In this document: piece by piece, positions 33,901 through 46,088 of the stretch
Layout of the letters: every line of letters begins with the position of its first letter
Numbering within the stretch: position 1 is the stretch's first letter
Source: Topomyia yanbarensis
Lineage: Eukaryota > Arthropoda > Insecta > Diptera > Culicidae
DNA length: 64,000 bases
Direction: 5' to 3'
Assembly: GCF_030247195.1 (NCBI RefSeq)
Contig: NC_080670.1
Location: forward strand, 38,097,934-38,161,933
Translations under genes and position numbers: made by a program
The notes under the pieces: model-generated
What the model saw: only the letters and a program-made list of their open reading frames with translations
Databases searched by the model: none
What the model was told of the DNA's origin: nothing

Positions 33901-36900
33901 TTTTTTACATTTTTTACATTTTTTACATTTTTTACATTTTTTAAATTTTTTAAATTTTTTACATTTTTAACATTTTTAACATTTTTTACATTTTTTACAT
34001 TTTTTACATTTTTTACATTTTTTACATTTTTTACATTTTTTACATTTTTTACATTTTTTACATTTTTTACATTTTTTACATTTTTTACATTTTTTTACAT
34101 TTTTTACATTTTTTACATTTTTTACATTTTTTACATTTTTTACATTTTTTACATTTTTTACATTTTTTACATTTTTTACATTTTTTACATTTTTTACATT
34201 TTTTACATTTTTTACATTTTTTACATTTTTTACATTTTTTACATTTTTTACATTTTTTACATTTTTTACATTTTTTACATTTTTTACATTTTTTACATTT
34301 TTTACATTTTTTACATTTTTTACATTTTTTACATTTTTTACATTTTTTACATATTTTACATTTTTTACATTTTTTACATTTTTTACATTTTTTACATTTT
34401 TTACATTTTTTACATTTTTTACATTTTTTACATTTTTTACATTTTTTACATTTTTTTACATTTTTTACATTTTTTACATTTTTTACATTTTTTACATTTT
34501 TTACATTTTTTACATTTTTTACATTTTTTACATTTTTTACATTTTTTACATTTTTTACATTTTTTACATTTTTTACATTTTTTACATTTTTTACATTTTT
34601 TTACATTTTTTACATTTTTTACATTTTTTACATTTTTTACATTTTTTACATTTTTTACATTTTTTACATTTTTTACATTTTTTACATTTTTTACATTTTT
34701 TACATTTTTTACATTTTTTACATTTTTTACATTTTTTACATTTTTTACATTTTTTACATTTTTTACATTTTTTACATTTTTTACATTTTTTACATTTTTT
34801 ACATTTTTTACATTTTTTTACATTTTTTACATTTTTTACATTTTTTAAATTTTTTACATTTTTTACATTTTTTACATTTTTAACATTTTTTACATTTTTT
34901 ACATTTTTTACATTTTTTACATTTTTTACATTTTTTACATTTTTTACATTTTTTACATTTTTTACATTTTTTACATTTTTTACATTTTTTACATTTTTTA
35001 CATTTTTTACATTTTTTACATTTTTTACATTTTTTACATTTTTTACAATTTTAACATTTTTTACATTTTTTACATTTTTTTACATTTTTTACATTTTTTA
35101 CATTTTTTTACATTTTTTACATTTTTTACATTTTTTACATTTTTAAAATTTTTTACATTTTTTACATTTTTTACATTTTTTACATTTTTTACATTTTTTA
35201 CATTTTTTACATTTTTTACATTTTTTACATTTTTTACATTTTTTACATTTTTTACATTTTTTACATTTTTTACATTTCTTACATTTTTTACATTTTTTAC
35301 ATTTTTTACATTTTTTACATTTTTCACATTTTTTACATTTTTTACATTTCTTACATTTTTTACATTTTTTACATTTTTTACATTTTTTACATTTTTTACA
35401 TTTTTTACATTTTTTACATTTTTTACATTTTTTACATTTTTTACATTTTTTACATTTTTTACATTTTTTACATTTTTTACATTTTTTACATTTTTTACAT
35501 TTTTTACATTTTTTACATTTTTTACATTTTTTACATTTTTTACATTTTTTACATTTTTTACATTTTTTACATTTTTTACATTTGTTACATTTTTTACATT
35601 TTTTACATTTTTTACATTTTTTACATTTTTTACATTTTTTACATTTTTTACATTTTTTACATTTTTTACATTTTTTTACATTTTTTACATTTTTTACATT
35701 TTTTACATTTTTTACATTTTTTACATTTTTTACATTTTTTACATTTTTTACATTTTTTACATTTTTTACATTTTTTACATTTTTTACATTTTTTACATTT
35801 TTTACATTTTTTACATTTGTTACATTTTTTACATTTGTTACATTTTTTACATTTTTTACATTTTTTACATTTTTTACATTTTTTACATTTTTTACATTTT
35901 TTACATTTTTTACATTTTTTACATTTTTTACATTTTTTACATTTTTTACATTTTTTACATTTTTTACATTTTTTACATTTTTTACATTTTTTACATTTTT
36001 TTACATTTTTTACATTTTTTACATTTTTTACATTTTTTACATTTTTTACATTTTTTACATTTTTTACATTTTTTACATTTTTTACATTTTTTACATTTTT
36101 TACATTTTTTACATTTTTTACATTTTTTACATTTTTTACATTTTTTACGTTTTTTACATTTTTTACATTTTTTACACTTTTTACATTTTTTACATTTTTT
36201 ACATTTTTTACATTTTTTTACATTTTTTACATTTTTTTACATTTTTTACATTTTTTACACTTTTTACATTTTTTACATTTTTTACATTTTTTACATTTTT
36301 TACATTTTTTACATTTTTTACATTTTTTACATTTTTTACATTTTTTACATTTTTTACATTTTTTACATTTTTTACATTTTTTACATTTTTTACATTTTTT
36401 ACATTTTTTACATTTTTTACATTTTTTACATTTTTTACATTTTTTACATTTTTTACATTTTTTACATTTTTTACATTTTTTACATTTTTTACATTTTTTA
36501 CATTTTTTACATTTGTTACATTTTTTACATTTGTTACATTTTGTACATTTTTTACATTTTTTACATTTTTTACATTTTTTACATTTTTTACATTTTTTAC
36601 ATTTTTTACATTTTTTACATTTTTTACATTTTTTACATTTTTTACATTTTTTACATTTTTTACATTTTTTTACATTTTTTACATTTTTTACATTTTTTAC
36701 ATTTTTTACATTTTTTACATTTTTTACATTTTTTACATTTTTTACATTTTTTACATTTTTTACATTTTTTACATTTTTTACATTTTTTACATTTTTTACA
36801 TTTTTTACATTTTTTACATTTTTTACATTTTTTACATTTTTTACATTTTTTACATTTTTTACATTTTTTACATTTTTTACATTTTTTACATTTTTTACAT

Positions 36901-38790
36901 TTTTTACATTTTTTACGTTTTTTACATTTTTTACATTTTTTACACTTTTTACATTTTTTACATTTTTTACATTTTTTACATATTTTTACATTTTTTACAT
37001 TTTTTACATTTTTTACATTTTTTACATTTTTTACATTTTTTACATTTTTTACATTTTTTACATTTTTTACATTTTTTACATTTTTTACATTTTTTACATT
37101 TTTTACATTTGTTACATTTTTTACATTTGTTACATTTTTTACATTTTTTACATTTTTTACATTTTTTACATTTTTTACATTTTTTACATTTTTTACATTT
37201 TTTACATTTTTTACATTTTTTACATTTTTTACATTTTTTACATTTTTTTACATTTTTTACATTTTTTACATTTTTTACATTTTTTACATTTTTTACATTT
37301 TTTACATTTTTTACATTTTTTACATTTTTTACATTTTTTACATTTTTTACATTTTTTACATTTTTTACATTTTTTACATTTTTTACATTTTTTACATTTT
37401 TTATACATTTTTACATTTTATACATTTTTTACATTTTTTACATTTTTTACATTTTTTACATTTTTTACATTTTTTACATTTTTTACATTTTTTACATTTT
37501 TTACATTTTTTACATTTTTAACATTTTTAACATTTTTAACATTTTTTACATTTTTTACATTTTTTACATTTTTTACATTTTTTACATTTTTTACATTTTT
37601 TACATTTTTTACATTTTTTACATTTTTTACATTTTTTACATTTTTTACATTTTTTACATTTTTTACATTTTTTACATTTTTTACATTTTTTACATTTTTT
37701 ACATTTTTTACATTTTTTACATTTTTTACATTTTTTACATTTTTTACATTTTTTACATTTTTTACATTTTTTACATTTTTTACATTTTTTACATTTTTTA
37801 CATTTTTTACATTTTTTTACATTTTTTACATATTTTACATTTTTTACATTTTTTACATTTTTTACATTTTTTACATTTTTTACATTTTTTACATTTTTTA
37901 CATTTTTTACATTTTTTACATTTTTTACATTTTTTACATTTTTTACATTTTTTACATTTTTTACATTTTTTACATTTTTTACATTTTTTACATTTTTTAC
38001 ATTTTTTACATTTTTTACATTTGTTACATTTTTTACATTTTTTACATTTTTTACATTTTTTACATTTTTTACATTTTTTACATTTTTTACATTTTTTACA
38101 TTTTTTACATTTTTTTTTACATTTTTTACATTTTTTACATTTTTTACATTTTTTACATTTTTTACATTTTTTACATTTTTTACATTTTTTACATTTTTTA
38201 CATTTTTTACATTTTTTACATTTTTTACATTTTTTACATTTTTTACATTTTTTACATTTTTTACGTTTTTTACATTTTTTACATCTTTTACATTTTTTAC
38301 ATTTTTTACATTTTTACATTTTTTACATTTTTTTCATTTTTTTACATTTTTTACATTTTTTACATTTTTTACATTTTTTACATTTTTTACATTTTTTACA
38401 TTTTTTACATTTTTTACATTTTTTACATTTTTTACATTTTTTACGTTTTTTACATTTTTTACATCTTTTACATTTTTTACATTTTTTACATTTTTTACAT
38501 TTTTTACATTTTTTTACATTTTTTACATTTTTTACATTTTTTACATTTTTTACATTTTTTACATTTTTTACATTTTTTACATTTTTTACATTTTTTACAT
38601 TTTTTACATTTTTTACATTTTTTACATTTTTTACATTTTTTACATTTTTTACATTTTTTACATTTTTTACATTTTTTACATTTTTACATTTTTTACATTT
38701 TTCACATTTTTAACTTTTTTTATATTTCTTGCAATTTTTGCATTTTTTGAATTTTTTTACATTTTTTACATTTTTCCATAACGCTATCGA

Positions 38791-39333
38791 TCAGTGTGCT
38801 TCGAGTAGCATTCAGTTGTTTATGGTTGAGGGTATTCACAGGGTACCCAACCGGAATGGGGGCCATCCAGTTCGACTTTACCATTTCGTTGAATGTTGAA
38901 CGCTACTCAGTTTTTTTGTCGATATTGGATCCTGCCCTTCGATCTTTTACGGTTGGGGCTCATCCCTGCACCGACTAGTGTTTAGCATCTTGGTGTCCGT
39001 CGAACGTAGTCGCTTGACTGGTGCCTTCACTATTGGAATTTTTGTCAGCTGTAGCGCTTCAGCGGATTTGAGGCCGTTTCTCGACAGCCACCCAGAGCGT
39101 TTCTTCACCGCTCCGCTTAAGCGACGAGTCTCTTGGGCTCCTCTTGTTTTATTCTCGAAGCTCTCCGACCCACCGGTTTCTCCTCCGGGCTGATCTGTGT
39201 TCTCCTTGACCATTGTCCGATCCTCGTTTCTAGCTGGAGAGCTGAGAATGGACGATGTGCCGGACGCAACAGTCTCCAACGAGCCACTATTCAGCCGCTC
39301 CCCAGGTTTTGCTTTCCACCTCCATCGCCGCAA
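38791..39333 (-). pseudogene. LINE ORF1-like fragment (LOA/Lian-like, tentative)
   Basis: The minus-strand frame 39,333-38,947 contains ETRRLSGAVKKRSGWLSRNG followed by LKSAEALQLTK and a hydrophilic, basic stretch. The RRLSGA...KR pattern resembles the conserved motif of ORF1 proteins of mosquito LOA-type LINEs. A further piece (MAPIPVGYPVNTLNHKQLNA) continues in another frame near 38,870, and then the 9-bp array begins. It lacks a start and an intact end. Confidence 0.45.
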
Positions 39334-39814
39334 TCTCTTCCAAACTTATATTCCCACGAATGGGTAGGGGAAAAAATGTCGACCCTGCTTGACAATATTG
39401 TGGGGTGCGCCCTGGTGCCCCACAGGCTCCGTGCGTGGCTTGGCATATTTGTCATCCCTTCGAATCCCAGTCATAGTCAGTCGGGTTTTGAAACCAGTCC
39501 ATTAGGTCCCTCTCATTCCGCTGCTACAGCAGAAGACTGATAGCATCCAGCCATCGTCGGTCTAACGATCAAGTGTCATCGATAGTCTCACGTGGGGGCA
39601 TGAGATAGGAAGCTTGTGAGTACTATGTTATCTCAACATTTGACGACCAACGTATGCCCCATAATGACTGCCAAGACACCATGAGCTGGAATGCCGGCCT
39701 CTACTTCTTGGGCCCGCAGGGAACCATTTTGGACCAGGTTTACAAGCGCGGTGACATCTGGCGCTGACGGTAGGGATTAGCAACTTCTGAAAAAGAGTGA
39801 GAGAGAAAAGAGGT
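39334..39814. other. LINE-flanking sequence
   Basis: Low-similarity sequence between two minus-strand LINE fragments; the part next to 39,815 is probably the 3' untranslated region of the ORF2 fragment. No intact gene. Confidence 0.4.
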
Positions 39815-40126
39815 CTAAACCTGGGTATCAACGGACTTTAAAAACAGATAGATAAGTGACATATAGGGGACATCACGACTTGCCAGAACATCTCGTACTG
39901 GAACACTAAGTGATCTTCCTCGGGCCCGGATAGAATCAATCAGTCGAGACCTGGCAGAGCTATATTCGGTGCACACCCAGACAATATGTTCGATATCGTT
40001 ATAGCCGTCGTCACAAACGCAGATGCCACTATCCACGAGCCCAATACGTCGGAGATGCGCGTCCAGCGTGTAGTGATTTGCCATAAGTCGAGATATCGCA
40101 CGAAGGAAATCACGACTCATATCCAT
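39815..40126 (-). pseudogene. LINE ORF2 C-terminal fragment (I/LOA-like)
   Basis: The 103-residue minus-strand frame reads ISRLMANHYTLDAHLRRIGL, then CVCDDGYNDIEHIVWVCTEY, then VRDVLASRDVPYMSLIYLFL and a terminal QV. The spacing of the His and Cys residues and the closing RDVLA.RD..YM..IY.FLK pattern are characteristic of the tail after RNase H in I/LOA-group LINEs. Catalytic RT and RNase H parts are missing, so this is a 5'-truncated insertion. Confidence 0.75.
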
Positions 40127-40429
40127 CCCCTTGAATCAAGGTTTCGTTGACACCTTCGGGATTATCGAATGTAGCTCCCTTCCTAGTTCCCCATTGTTCC
40201 ATGTAGTATGCTAACTTTCAGGAGTCCCCTGATGAGCAATACTAAAAAATTCCTTGAGACAAATTGGTCTTTCATATAGCTTCACCTTCTAAAGCACCCA
40301 CCTTAAAGAGTCGGGATGGAGCAATGCGAAGGCATTCAAACCAAGGAAATCCGGAACGATTTTTCAGATAAAGCACTAAGGAGTTCCCGTATTTTCCCTA
40401 GAAAGTACGGAGAGTGCTTTCCATGTTTC
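40127..40429. other. Spacer
   Basis: Short unclassified spacer between the LINE fragment and the repeat cluster; no gene seen. Confidence 0.5.
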
Positions 40430-41835
40430 ATCGAACAAATCGCTTCAATGAAACTGAGGCTATCCGAAACGATGAAGTAATGGCGTAAAATACATTCGTT
40501 CGTGAAAATGTGTTCGTTATTTGGGATTTAGTTCGTAAAAAAGTTCGCTTCACATTCTTATTAAATTTCGTTGGTGGATCAATATTATCGATAACCCTAA
40601 CAATTTGAGATCTTTTGGAACGTGCTTGAGAGCTGATAATGAAAATGGATGTTTGGCGCAATTTAGAAATATAAGATGGTGAATTGCAGTTGAGCAATAT
40701 TCTTGATAACTCAAACAATATGTGTATTTTTGGACTAGTAGATGTTGAAAATTTGGTGTCATTTTGAAGTTCAACATGGCGACTTCCGGTTTAGCAATAT
40801 TTTCGACAACCCTAACAATATGGGTATTTTCGGAAATGGCTTGACAATTAGATGATGCAAATGGATATTCGAAACCTTTTTGTAATCCAAAATGCCGACT
40901 TCCGGTTGAACAAATTCTCGATGACCTTTCCCAATTTGGGAATATTCGTAAACGGCTTGAGAAGCAGATGATGGAAATGGATGCTTGACGTAATTTTGAT
41001 ATGCAAGACTTCCAGTTGAGCAGTATTCTCGATAACTTAAACAATATGAAATATGACAAGTAGATGAAGAAAAAATAGTTTGGCGTAATTTCTAAATCCA
41101 AGATGGTGATATCCGGTTAAGTAATATTCTCGATAACTCTAACAATATGGGTTTTTTGGAACTGGCTTTAACTAGTAGATGATGGAAATGGTAGCTTGAT
41201 GCTATTTCGAATAATTTCTGTATAACCCTAACCATAAAGGTATTTTTGTGTGGGATTAACGAGTAGATAACGGAAATCGACGAGTGACGCCATTTTGAAG
41301 GCCAAGATAGCATCTTCCAATTGAGAAAAATTTTCCATACCCATGTCATCCGCAGAACTAAACGCTATACCTAAAATCTACTCCATAATTATCTTATTTA
41401 GAAAATGCCTAAATTTTTTGGGTTATTCACCATCTTGGATTCCAAAATGGCACACACATTTAGCAATCTACTCGTCATCCCCATTCCGAAAATATCGACT
41501 TTGTTGAGGTTACAGAGAATTTTTCCAAACCGGAAGTCGCCATCTTGAATTTCGAAATAGCTTCAGACATTGATTTCTGTCATCCACTCATCAACCCCAT
41601 TCCGAAAATATCCATATTGTTGAGCTTATGGAGAATTTATCTAAACTTATCTTGGATTTCAAAATGGCTTCAGACATCGATTTGCGTCATCTACTCGTCA
41701 ATTCCGTATTACGTATTCAAAACATTTTTTACGAGCTTGGTTCGTAAAAAAGAGTTCGTTATTTGGAGTTTGGTTTGCGAAAAAAGTAACGCATGATATG
41801 ATATAAATATGATGTAAAAAAATTCGTAAATGGGG
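40430..41835. repeat. Diverged ~115-125-bp tandem repeats, then inverted copies
   Basis: From 40,560 to about 41,350, units carry TGGCGACTTCCGGT-like, GAGCAATATTCTCGATAACC, AACAATATGGGTATTTTCGG and GTAGATGATGGAAATGG blocks. From about 41,410 to 41,700 the same blocks appear in reverse orientation (AAACCGGAAGTCGCCATCTT, TCATCCCCATTCCGAAAATA). Both edges carry a TTCGTTATTTGG plus AGTTCGTAAAAAAG segment. No coding frame is convincing. Confidence 0.75.
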
Positions 41836-42480
41836 GGTTCAGTGTATACTAAATATAAATTAGTGCATCTTCAAATTACGAAAAGTTACCATAAGAAACG
41901 AAATACGTCCAGGAAAGCGTTCTTGATGCATAGTTAAGTTTGTAATACAGAAGAAACTATAAGATCCCAACTAAACATTCGAATGTAGTGTCTATACTTT
42001 TTGACGTGAACTAGTTTTGTAGAAATATAGATAGTTCCATGAATACGACGTGAAATGTTGGCTATTGGTGTTTGACCAAGAATGTTTTTTTTCCATTCGT
42101 AAAATTCAGTTTTTTTTTCTTCCAATTCAATATTTATTTTCAAGTAAAAATACGGGCCCCTAGGAATGATCCGGGCCCGGGACAGTTGCCTCCGCTGAAC
42201 CTCCCTCTCGTCGTGCCCGTGTATATCCTATGGTTTTGACATTTACAGCAAGTTTTAGATTCTAAAAACTGGGCAACGCTCATGTAATCATTTCCGAAAC
42301 TATTTTATGGCATAAATATGCCAGCTCTGAATGTGTTGATCAGCTGGCCCATTCAGAGATGTCAAAAATATAGTCCACTGTTGATAGCTGTTACAAACGA
42401 CTTGTCGTGTCCTCTTGTCATTTAAATACCACTGAAATCAAAAATTTTGGACCTCAGCAACTCTCACTTTCAGTGCCCAC
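41836..42480. other. Intergenic, possible TE end
   Basis: Mostly AT-rich. A GC-rich patch near 42,151-42,225 (CGGGCCCCTAGGAATGATCC) has a loosely similar counterpart near 47,060 and may be the terminus of a dispersed repeat. Confidence 0.3.
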
Positions 42481-43020
42481 ACTTCCATCTAAACATGGCA
42501 AAGAATTTTAATCGATCATCGCACAAGTGTTTCGTTCGTCGGTACGCAAGTGCCCAACGCACGGAGAAATCCATTTCCAATCGCATTCCGCCATTCGGTG
42601 CACGTAGCTTCCGTTTTAACTGATTTCCCCTGCTTATCAGCTGCGATCCGGTGGTGCTCGTACCGTACCGTGGCAGTAGTAGCAGAGGGTATGACGAAAA
42701 TTAAACACTGAAGCCATAAGTGACACTGCGTGATAGTTTTTGGTCAGTCCATTGTTTTGCGTGGAGGTTCGTTCCAGTTGAAAAAGGCGCACTTCGTGTT
42801 GACACCCCCGAATCAAATCAACGACGCACTGCCGGGGGAATGTTTCACGACGAAATATTACCAAACCGTCGTCGGGGCCAGTTTGCCCCCAAGCGCGATA
42901 TAAAATCCATTGTAATGAATATGAAGCAATTCATATTGATTTAACTAATCGTCCGGTGCACATCTTAGCGGGAGGACAGCAGAATCGGAGCGCGCGTGTT
43001 TCTAACGGTAGTTTTGTGCA
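42481..43020 (+). promoter_or_regulatory. Upstream region of the Osiris-family gene
   Basis: A TATAAAA word lies at 42,899-42,905, with TCATATT about 30 bp downstream as a possible initiator. This would give a 5' UTR of about 90 nt before the ATG at 43,021. The exact start is not determinable from sequence alone. Confidence 0.45.
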
Positions 43021-43878
43021 ATGCGCTTATTTACGGTGTTGATCCTGGCGGCAGCTGCCCTCGGTACGGTTACCGCCCAGCAACCGCGCTCGGCTGTCGA
43101 CGTTGCCGTTGATATATACAATACCTGCCTTAATGATGTGAACTTAAAGTGCGTAAAATCAAAGGCTCTATCCTGGTTGAGTAAAGCGACCGAACAGGAT
43201 GAGATCAAAATAACCGACACTTTGACCATTATTCGAACTGGAGTTGATGAAGAGGAAACACCGGAGGCTGAGGGAGAACAGCGCGCCAACAAGGTAGCCT
43301 ATCTGTTGAACAAAATCGACAGTTTTCTCTCCACTCACGCCCTGAAGATGGGAGTTCCGGAGGTGTTGCAATCAGAGGAAGCCCGTGCTTACATCCCAAA
43401 TTCTCTGACGAAGGGTGGGCTCGCCGAAGAGCTGGTAGTTCCACTGACAGATGGAAATGTTGCTGAAGGTATGTATTTTAATTTGCAAGGTTTTCATACT
43501 AACTTAGTTCCAATGTTCACCACCGCAGGTCGTGGCTTTGTGAAGAAAGTCATGATTCCTTTCCTGCTCGGAATCAAGTTCAAATCGACTGTCCTGGTTC
43601 CGGTTGCGCTCGCTTTGATCGCTCTTAAGACTTGGAAGGCGATGACGCTGGGACTACTCTCGATGGTCCTGTCGGCGGCGATGCTTATCTTTAAGTTCGC
43701 CAAGCCAAAGATCGTTAACTACGAAGTGGTTCACTATCCGCCACCGCATGCTCACCACGTGGACCATCATATTGACCATCATCACTTGAGCCATCCGCAC
43801 GTGCACTGGGAGGCACCGGCCGGGTGGAAGAAACGATCGCTGGATGCTCAGGAGCAAGCCTATGCCGGGCAGCTGTAA
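43021..43878 (+). CDS. Osiris-family (DUF1676) secreted/membrane protein
   Basis: Two coding exons, 43,021-43,468 and 43,529-43,878, give a 265-residue protein. Residues 1-19 form a signal peptide ([19 protein letters not shown]). A two-cysteine segment follows (C36 and C44, in [20 protein letters not shown]), then the DUF1676 body, a Pro/Lys-flanked hydrophobic segment (about 157-204, [13 protein letters not shown] and [15 protein letters not shown]), and a His-rich tail ([13 protein letters not shown]) ending in a SLDAQEQAY motif typical of Osiris C-termini. Osiris proteins are insect-specific, endomembrane/secretory, and linked to cuticle and tracheal development. The ATG is preceded by a TATA box, and AATAAA follows at 43,970. 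Length and architecture are normal and there is no stop or frameshift, so it appears functional. The paralogue number within the Osiris cluster was not determined. Confidence 0.9.
   Translation: MRLFTVLILAAAALGTVTAQQPRSAVDVAVDIYNTCLNDVNLKCVKSKALSWLSKATEQDEIKITDTLTIIRTGVDEEETPEAEGEQRANKVAYLLNKIDSFLSTHALKMGVPEVLQSEEARAYIPNSLTKGGLAEELVVPLTDGNVAEGMYFNLQGFHTNLVPMFTTAGRGFVKKVMIPFLLGIKFKSTVLVPVALALIALKTWKAMTLGLLSMVLSAAMLIFKFAKPKIVNYEVVHYPPPHAHHVDHHIDHHHLSHPHVHWEAPAGWKKRSLDAQEQAYAGQL
43469..43528 (+). other. 60-nt intron, in frame and stop-free
   Basis: Begins GTATGT, has TACTAAC at 43,497-43,503 as a textbook branch site 25 nt before the end, and finishes CACCGCAG. It splits the Gly150 codon after its first base. 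Its length is divisible by three and it contains no stop, so a retained transcript would stay in frame and add 20 residues just before the hydrophobic segment. Confidence 0.9.
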
Positions 43879-43969
43879 TGGTTTGTTTTTTGTTTGGCTA
43901 CAGGTAGACTGTAGCGGATGATCCCAAAGTTGTAAGTTATTTATTTTTAAGCGATTGTTGATGTGAGCG

Positions 43970-43975
43970 AATAAA
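43970..43975 (+). terminator. Poly(A) signal AATAAA
   Basis: AATAAA 92 nt after the stop codon of the Osiris-family gene, followed by a TG/T-rich stretch (GATTTGTTGTTTTGTTG) suitable as a downstream element. Confidence 0.75.
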
Positions 43976-43980
43976 TTATT

Positions 43981-45513
43981 TTAGTGACGAGATTTGTTGT
44001 TTTGTTGAACAGTTACTAATAGTGTTTTTTTTTATTTTTACTCGATAACAAAAACTACATGAAAAATATTCTGACCGTAGGTTGATCAAATAACCGATTA
44101 GGCTTCTTCAAAAGAATACTAATAAATCGGAGAAAGCCCAATTGACGAGATGCCAAGCATTATTTTTCTCCAACAAGTTTGAGGAATCGATAAGGAGAGC
44201 CCTCGTAGAGACCTACTCTGGGCATACATTCTAATTGATTCAATATTAAAAATGAATCAATTCAAATATTTCTCGCTTTCATTGGACACATTGTAATTCC
44301 GCACTTCTCTAAAAAGTATGTATCGATGCTTCCTTGGCTAAAACAAGAACGCTAGTGGAGAGATTTTATTGGAACAAAGCCATCACATCTTTGGTATCAT
44401 GTTTTACCGAATTCATGCGGGAAATTATAAGGAACATCAATTGATTTCGTGAGATTTAAACTACTCTTTATTGAAACCATGATTGGCAATCCTCGCTGCC
44501 GCAAGGATAAAAAAATACAAACCACGAGAAATCTTACCCAATAGGTGGGCGTTTCAGAAATCTGTGTCATATTGCCCAAGCCCCCTTTGTCAAAAACTGT
44601 CATACTTAAGTTGCCACACAAGTGTTTGGTTCCACACTTTCAATTGAAATGTTCCGGAACAGCACCCGCATTGTTCGGCAACACTGCTAACACAGTTTCC
44701 ATTCAATTTGCCACACTTCACTAAATTTCCAATCGAAATATAATTGGAATGTCTTTTTTGCGGGATATGTAAATAATAAGCGTAACTATACAATAGAAAA
44801 CTCATTCCACTATTTTTGATTTATTAGTCCTATTTTTTTACAGATCAATAAATAAATAAATTAGATTTGTGTGTCCATAAATAAATAAATAACCTAACAC
44901 TAGATAGAGCTTCTTCCTACAGCGAACGACGTTTCAAACGACCTGAAATAAATTACGTAAGTGTGCATGCGTCTTTTTTCTCAAAGCACGGCTTCGAAAT
45001 GTTTGACCAAAGCAAAAGTTGATCCTAGGCTGTAGATGTGCAGTGTATTCGATAGAACCTAAATCGCGTACTCTCAGTAACTATTTTAACGGCATTTTCC
45101 GACACCTGATAACCCTTTTCAGTTCACTAGTCTACTGCTGCATTCCTCCTACTAGATATAATCAGTTAAAATTAATGCTACGACAAACACGAGTGTTCCA
45201 GAGCTAGATTGTATTGCGGAAGAAATTGACTTAATTTTGCTAAACATCATAAATTCATCCACTCCCGGCTATTTACTATTTACATCATTGAGTGGCAGTC
45301 AATAAATTTGTTCATCGATCCTAATGCGTTGGGTCGGTATGCTACCCGACACACGCACAGTCAAATGGGGTTCGTCACATTCGTAATCCGGAGGTCCGTG
45401 TTTCGTTGGTCCCTGTTTCGATTCCACATCCCTATCTGCATCACGGGCGATTGAGCTAAGCGTGCACGATTCTGTGATGGGGAGCTTGGCTGTCGGCTGT
45501 CTTGGGCACGTTA
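43981..45513. other. Intergenic; 3' UTR of a minus-strand gene at right
   Basis: No gene seen between the Osiris-family gene and the exon at 45,514. The part nearest that exon (about 45,300-45,513) is less AT-rich and is probably its 3' UTR. TAAATAAATAAAT runs occur near 44,850-44,890. Confidence 0.45.
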
Positions 45514-45664
45514 CTACTTCTTCTTGTCAATGTTGATTGTACAGAGCGAGTAAAGCTGCCGGCAATCGCGCTGGTCCTGGCCATCGCGTGCCGCCTGCAC
45601 ATACCGGTAGAACCGAATCACGGCTCCGTTCGTTGAGGTGGGCTTCTGCAGTTCCGAGGCGTCC
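45514..45664 (-). CDS. Terminal coding exon of an unrecognised gene
   Basis: On the minus strand a strong acceptor (TTTTTTTAACCTTTCACCAG) is followed by 151 nt that finish a frame of 49 residues before TAG at 45,516-45,514. The product has FYRYVQAARDGQDQRDCRQL and YSLCTINIDKKK and no low complexity. Third-position base choice is strongly G/C (GCC, CTG, AAG), unlike neighbouring DNA and like the Osiris gene. These features indicate a real exon. The exon starts with the last base of a codon, so the preceding exon must end two bases into one; I did not find it, so it probably lies beyond the intron to the right, possibly outside recognisable range. Function unknown. Confidence 0.6.
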
Positions 45665-46088
45665 CTGGTGAAAGGTTAAAAAAAGGCGGAAAGAAAAGCG
45701 TTAGTTGGCGTTTACTTTTTTCGCTGCGGTGATTGCATACTGCTAGGCGTTTTCGCACTCCGTGCAGTGTTGTCAGTTATACAGATTTATGGAGATCTTT
45801 TCATATTTATTTTTGAAATATTTAAACTTATTGTGCGATTAAGTACGGATGACTGTTTTTTATTTTGTAAAAGTACAGGTTGGTTAGAATCTTCTTTTTA
45901 TTAATTTGGCAGATTCGTTGTTCTCTGGTAGTATTATTTTCTTTTACATTCAATATGTACGTATATATTTGACACACATTCTGGTTAAAATATAAACACT
46001 ATAAACTTCAAATAAAGCATTATTTAAATATTCTTTATACTGATAGTATATTCTTTTTTCCTTTTTTATTTCGACTATGTTAGTCACA
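45665..46088. other. Intron/intergenic sequence
   Basis: AT-rich; presumably the last intron of the minus-strand gene ending at 45,514. No further exon recognised. Confidence 0.4.

Larger units (their letters stand above)
25300..38790 (+). repeat. 13-kb array of the 9-mer ATTTTTTAC
   Basis: After a degenerate left edge (25,300-26,290) the sequence is dominated by ATTTTTTAC monomers, with scattered 10-mers from an extra T and variants such as ATTTGTTAC, ATTTTTAAC and ATTTTTGC. The right part (about 33,400-38,700) is the most homogeneous. The + strand has almost no G; C occurs nearly only inside TAC. The monomer differs from the satellite at 20,941 by one base. Long frames on both strands (FLH, FTF, YIF, KNV repeats) come from the 9-bp period and are not genes. 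Confidence 0.97.

Noticed and set aside
25450..38750. Many long FLH, FTF, YIF and KNV repeat frames, up to 1,043 codons
   Set aside because: Same periodicity artefact in the ATTTTTTAC array; both strands and several frames are open together.
25300..38790. CRISPR-like array
   Set aside because: Period is 9 bp without spacers, and the genome is eukaryotic.
43021..43878. Single-exon 285-residue Osiris protein
   Set aside because: Donor, branch site and acceptor at 43,469-43,528 are textbook, and the intron-encoded residues interrupt the conserved body; the 265-residue spliced product is preferred.
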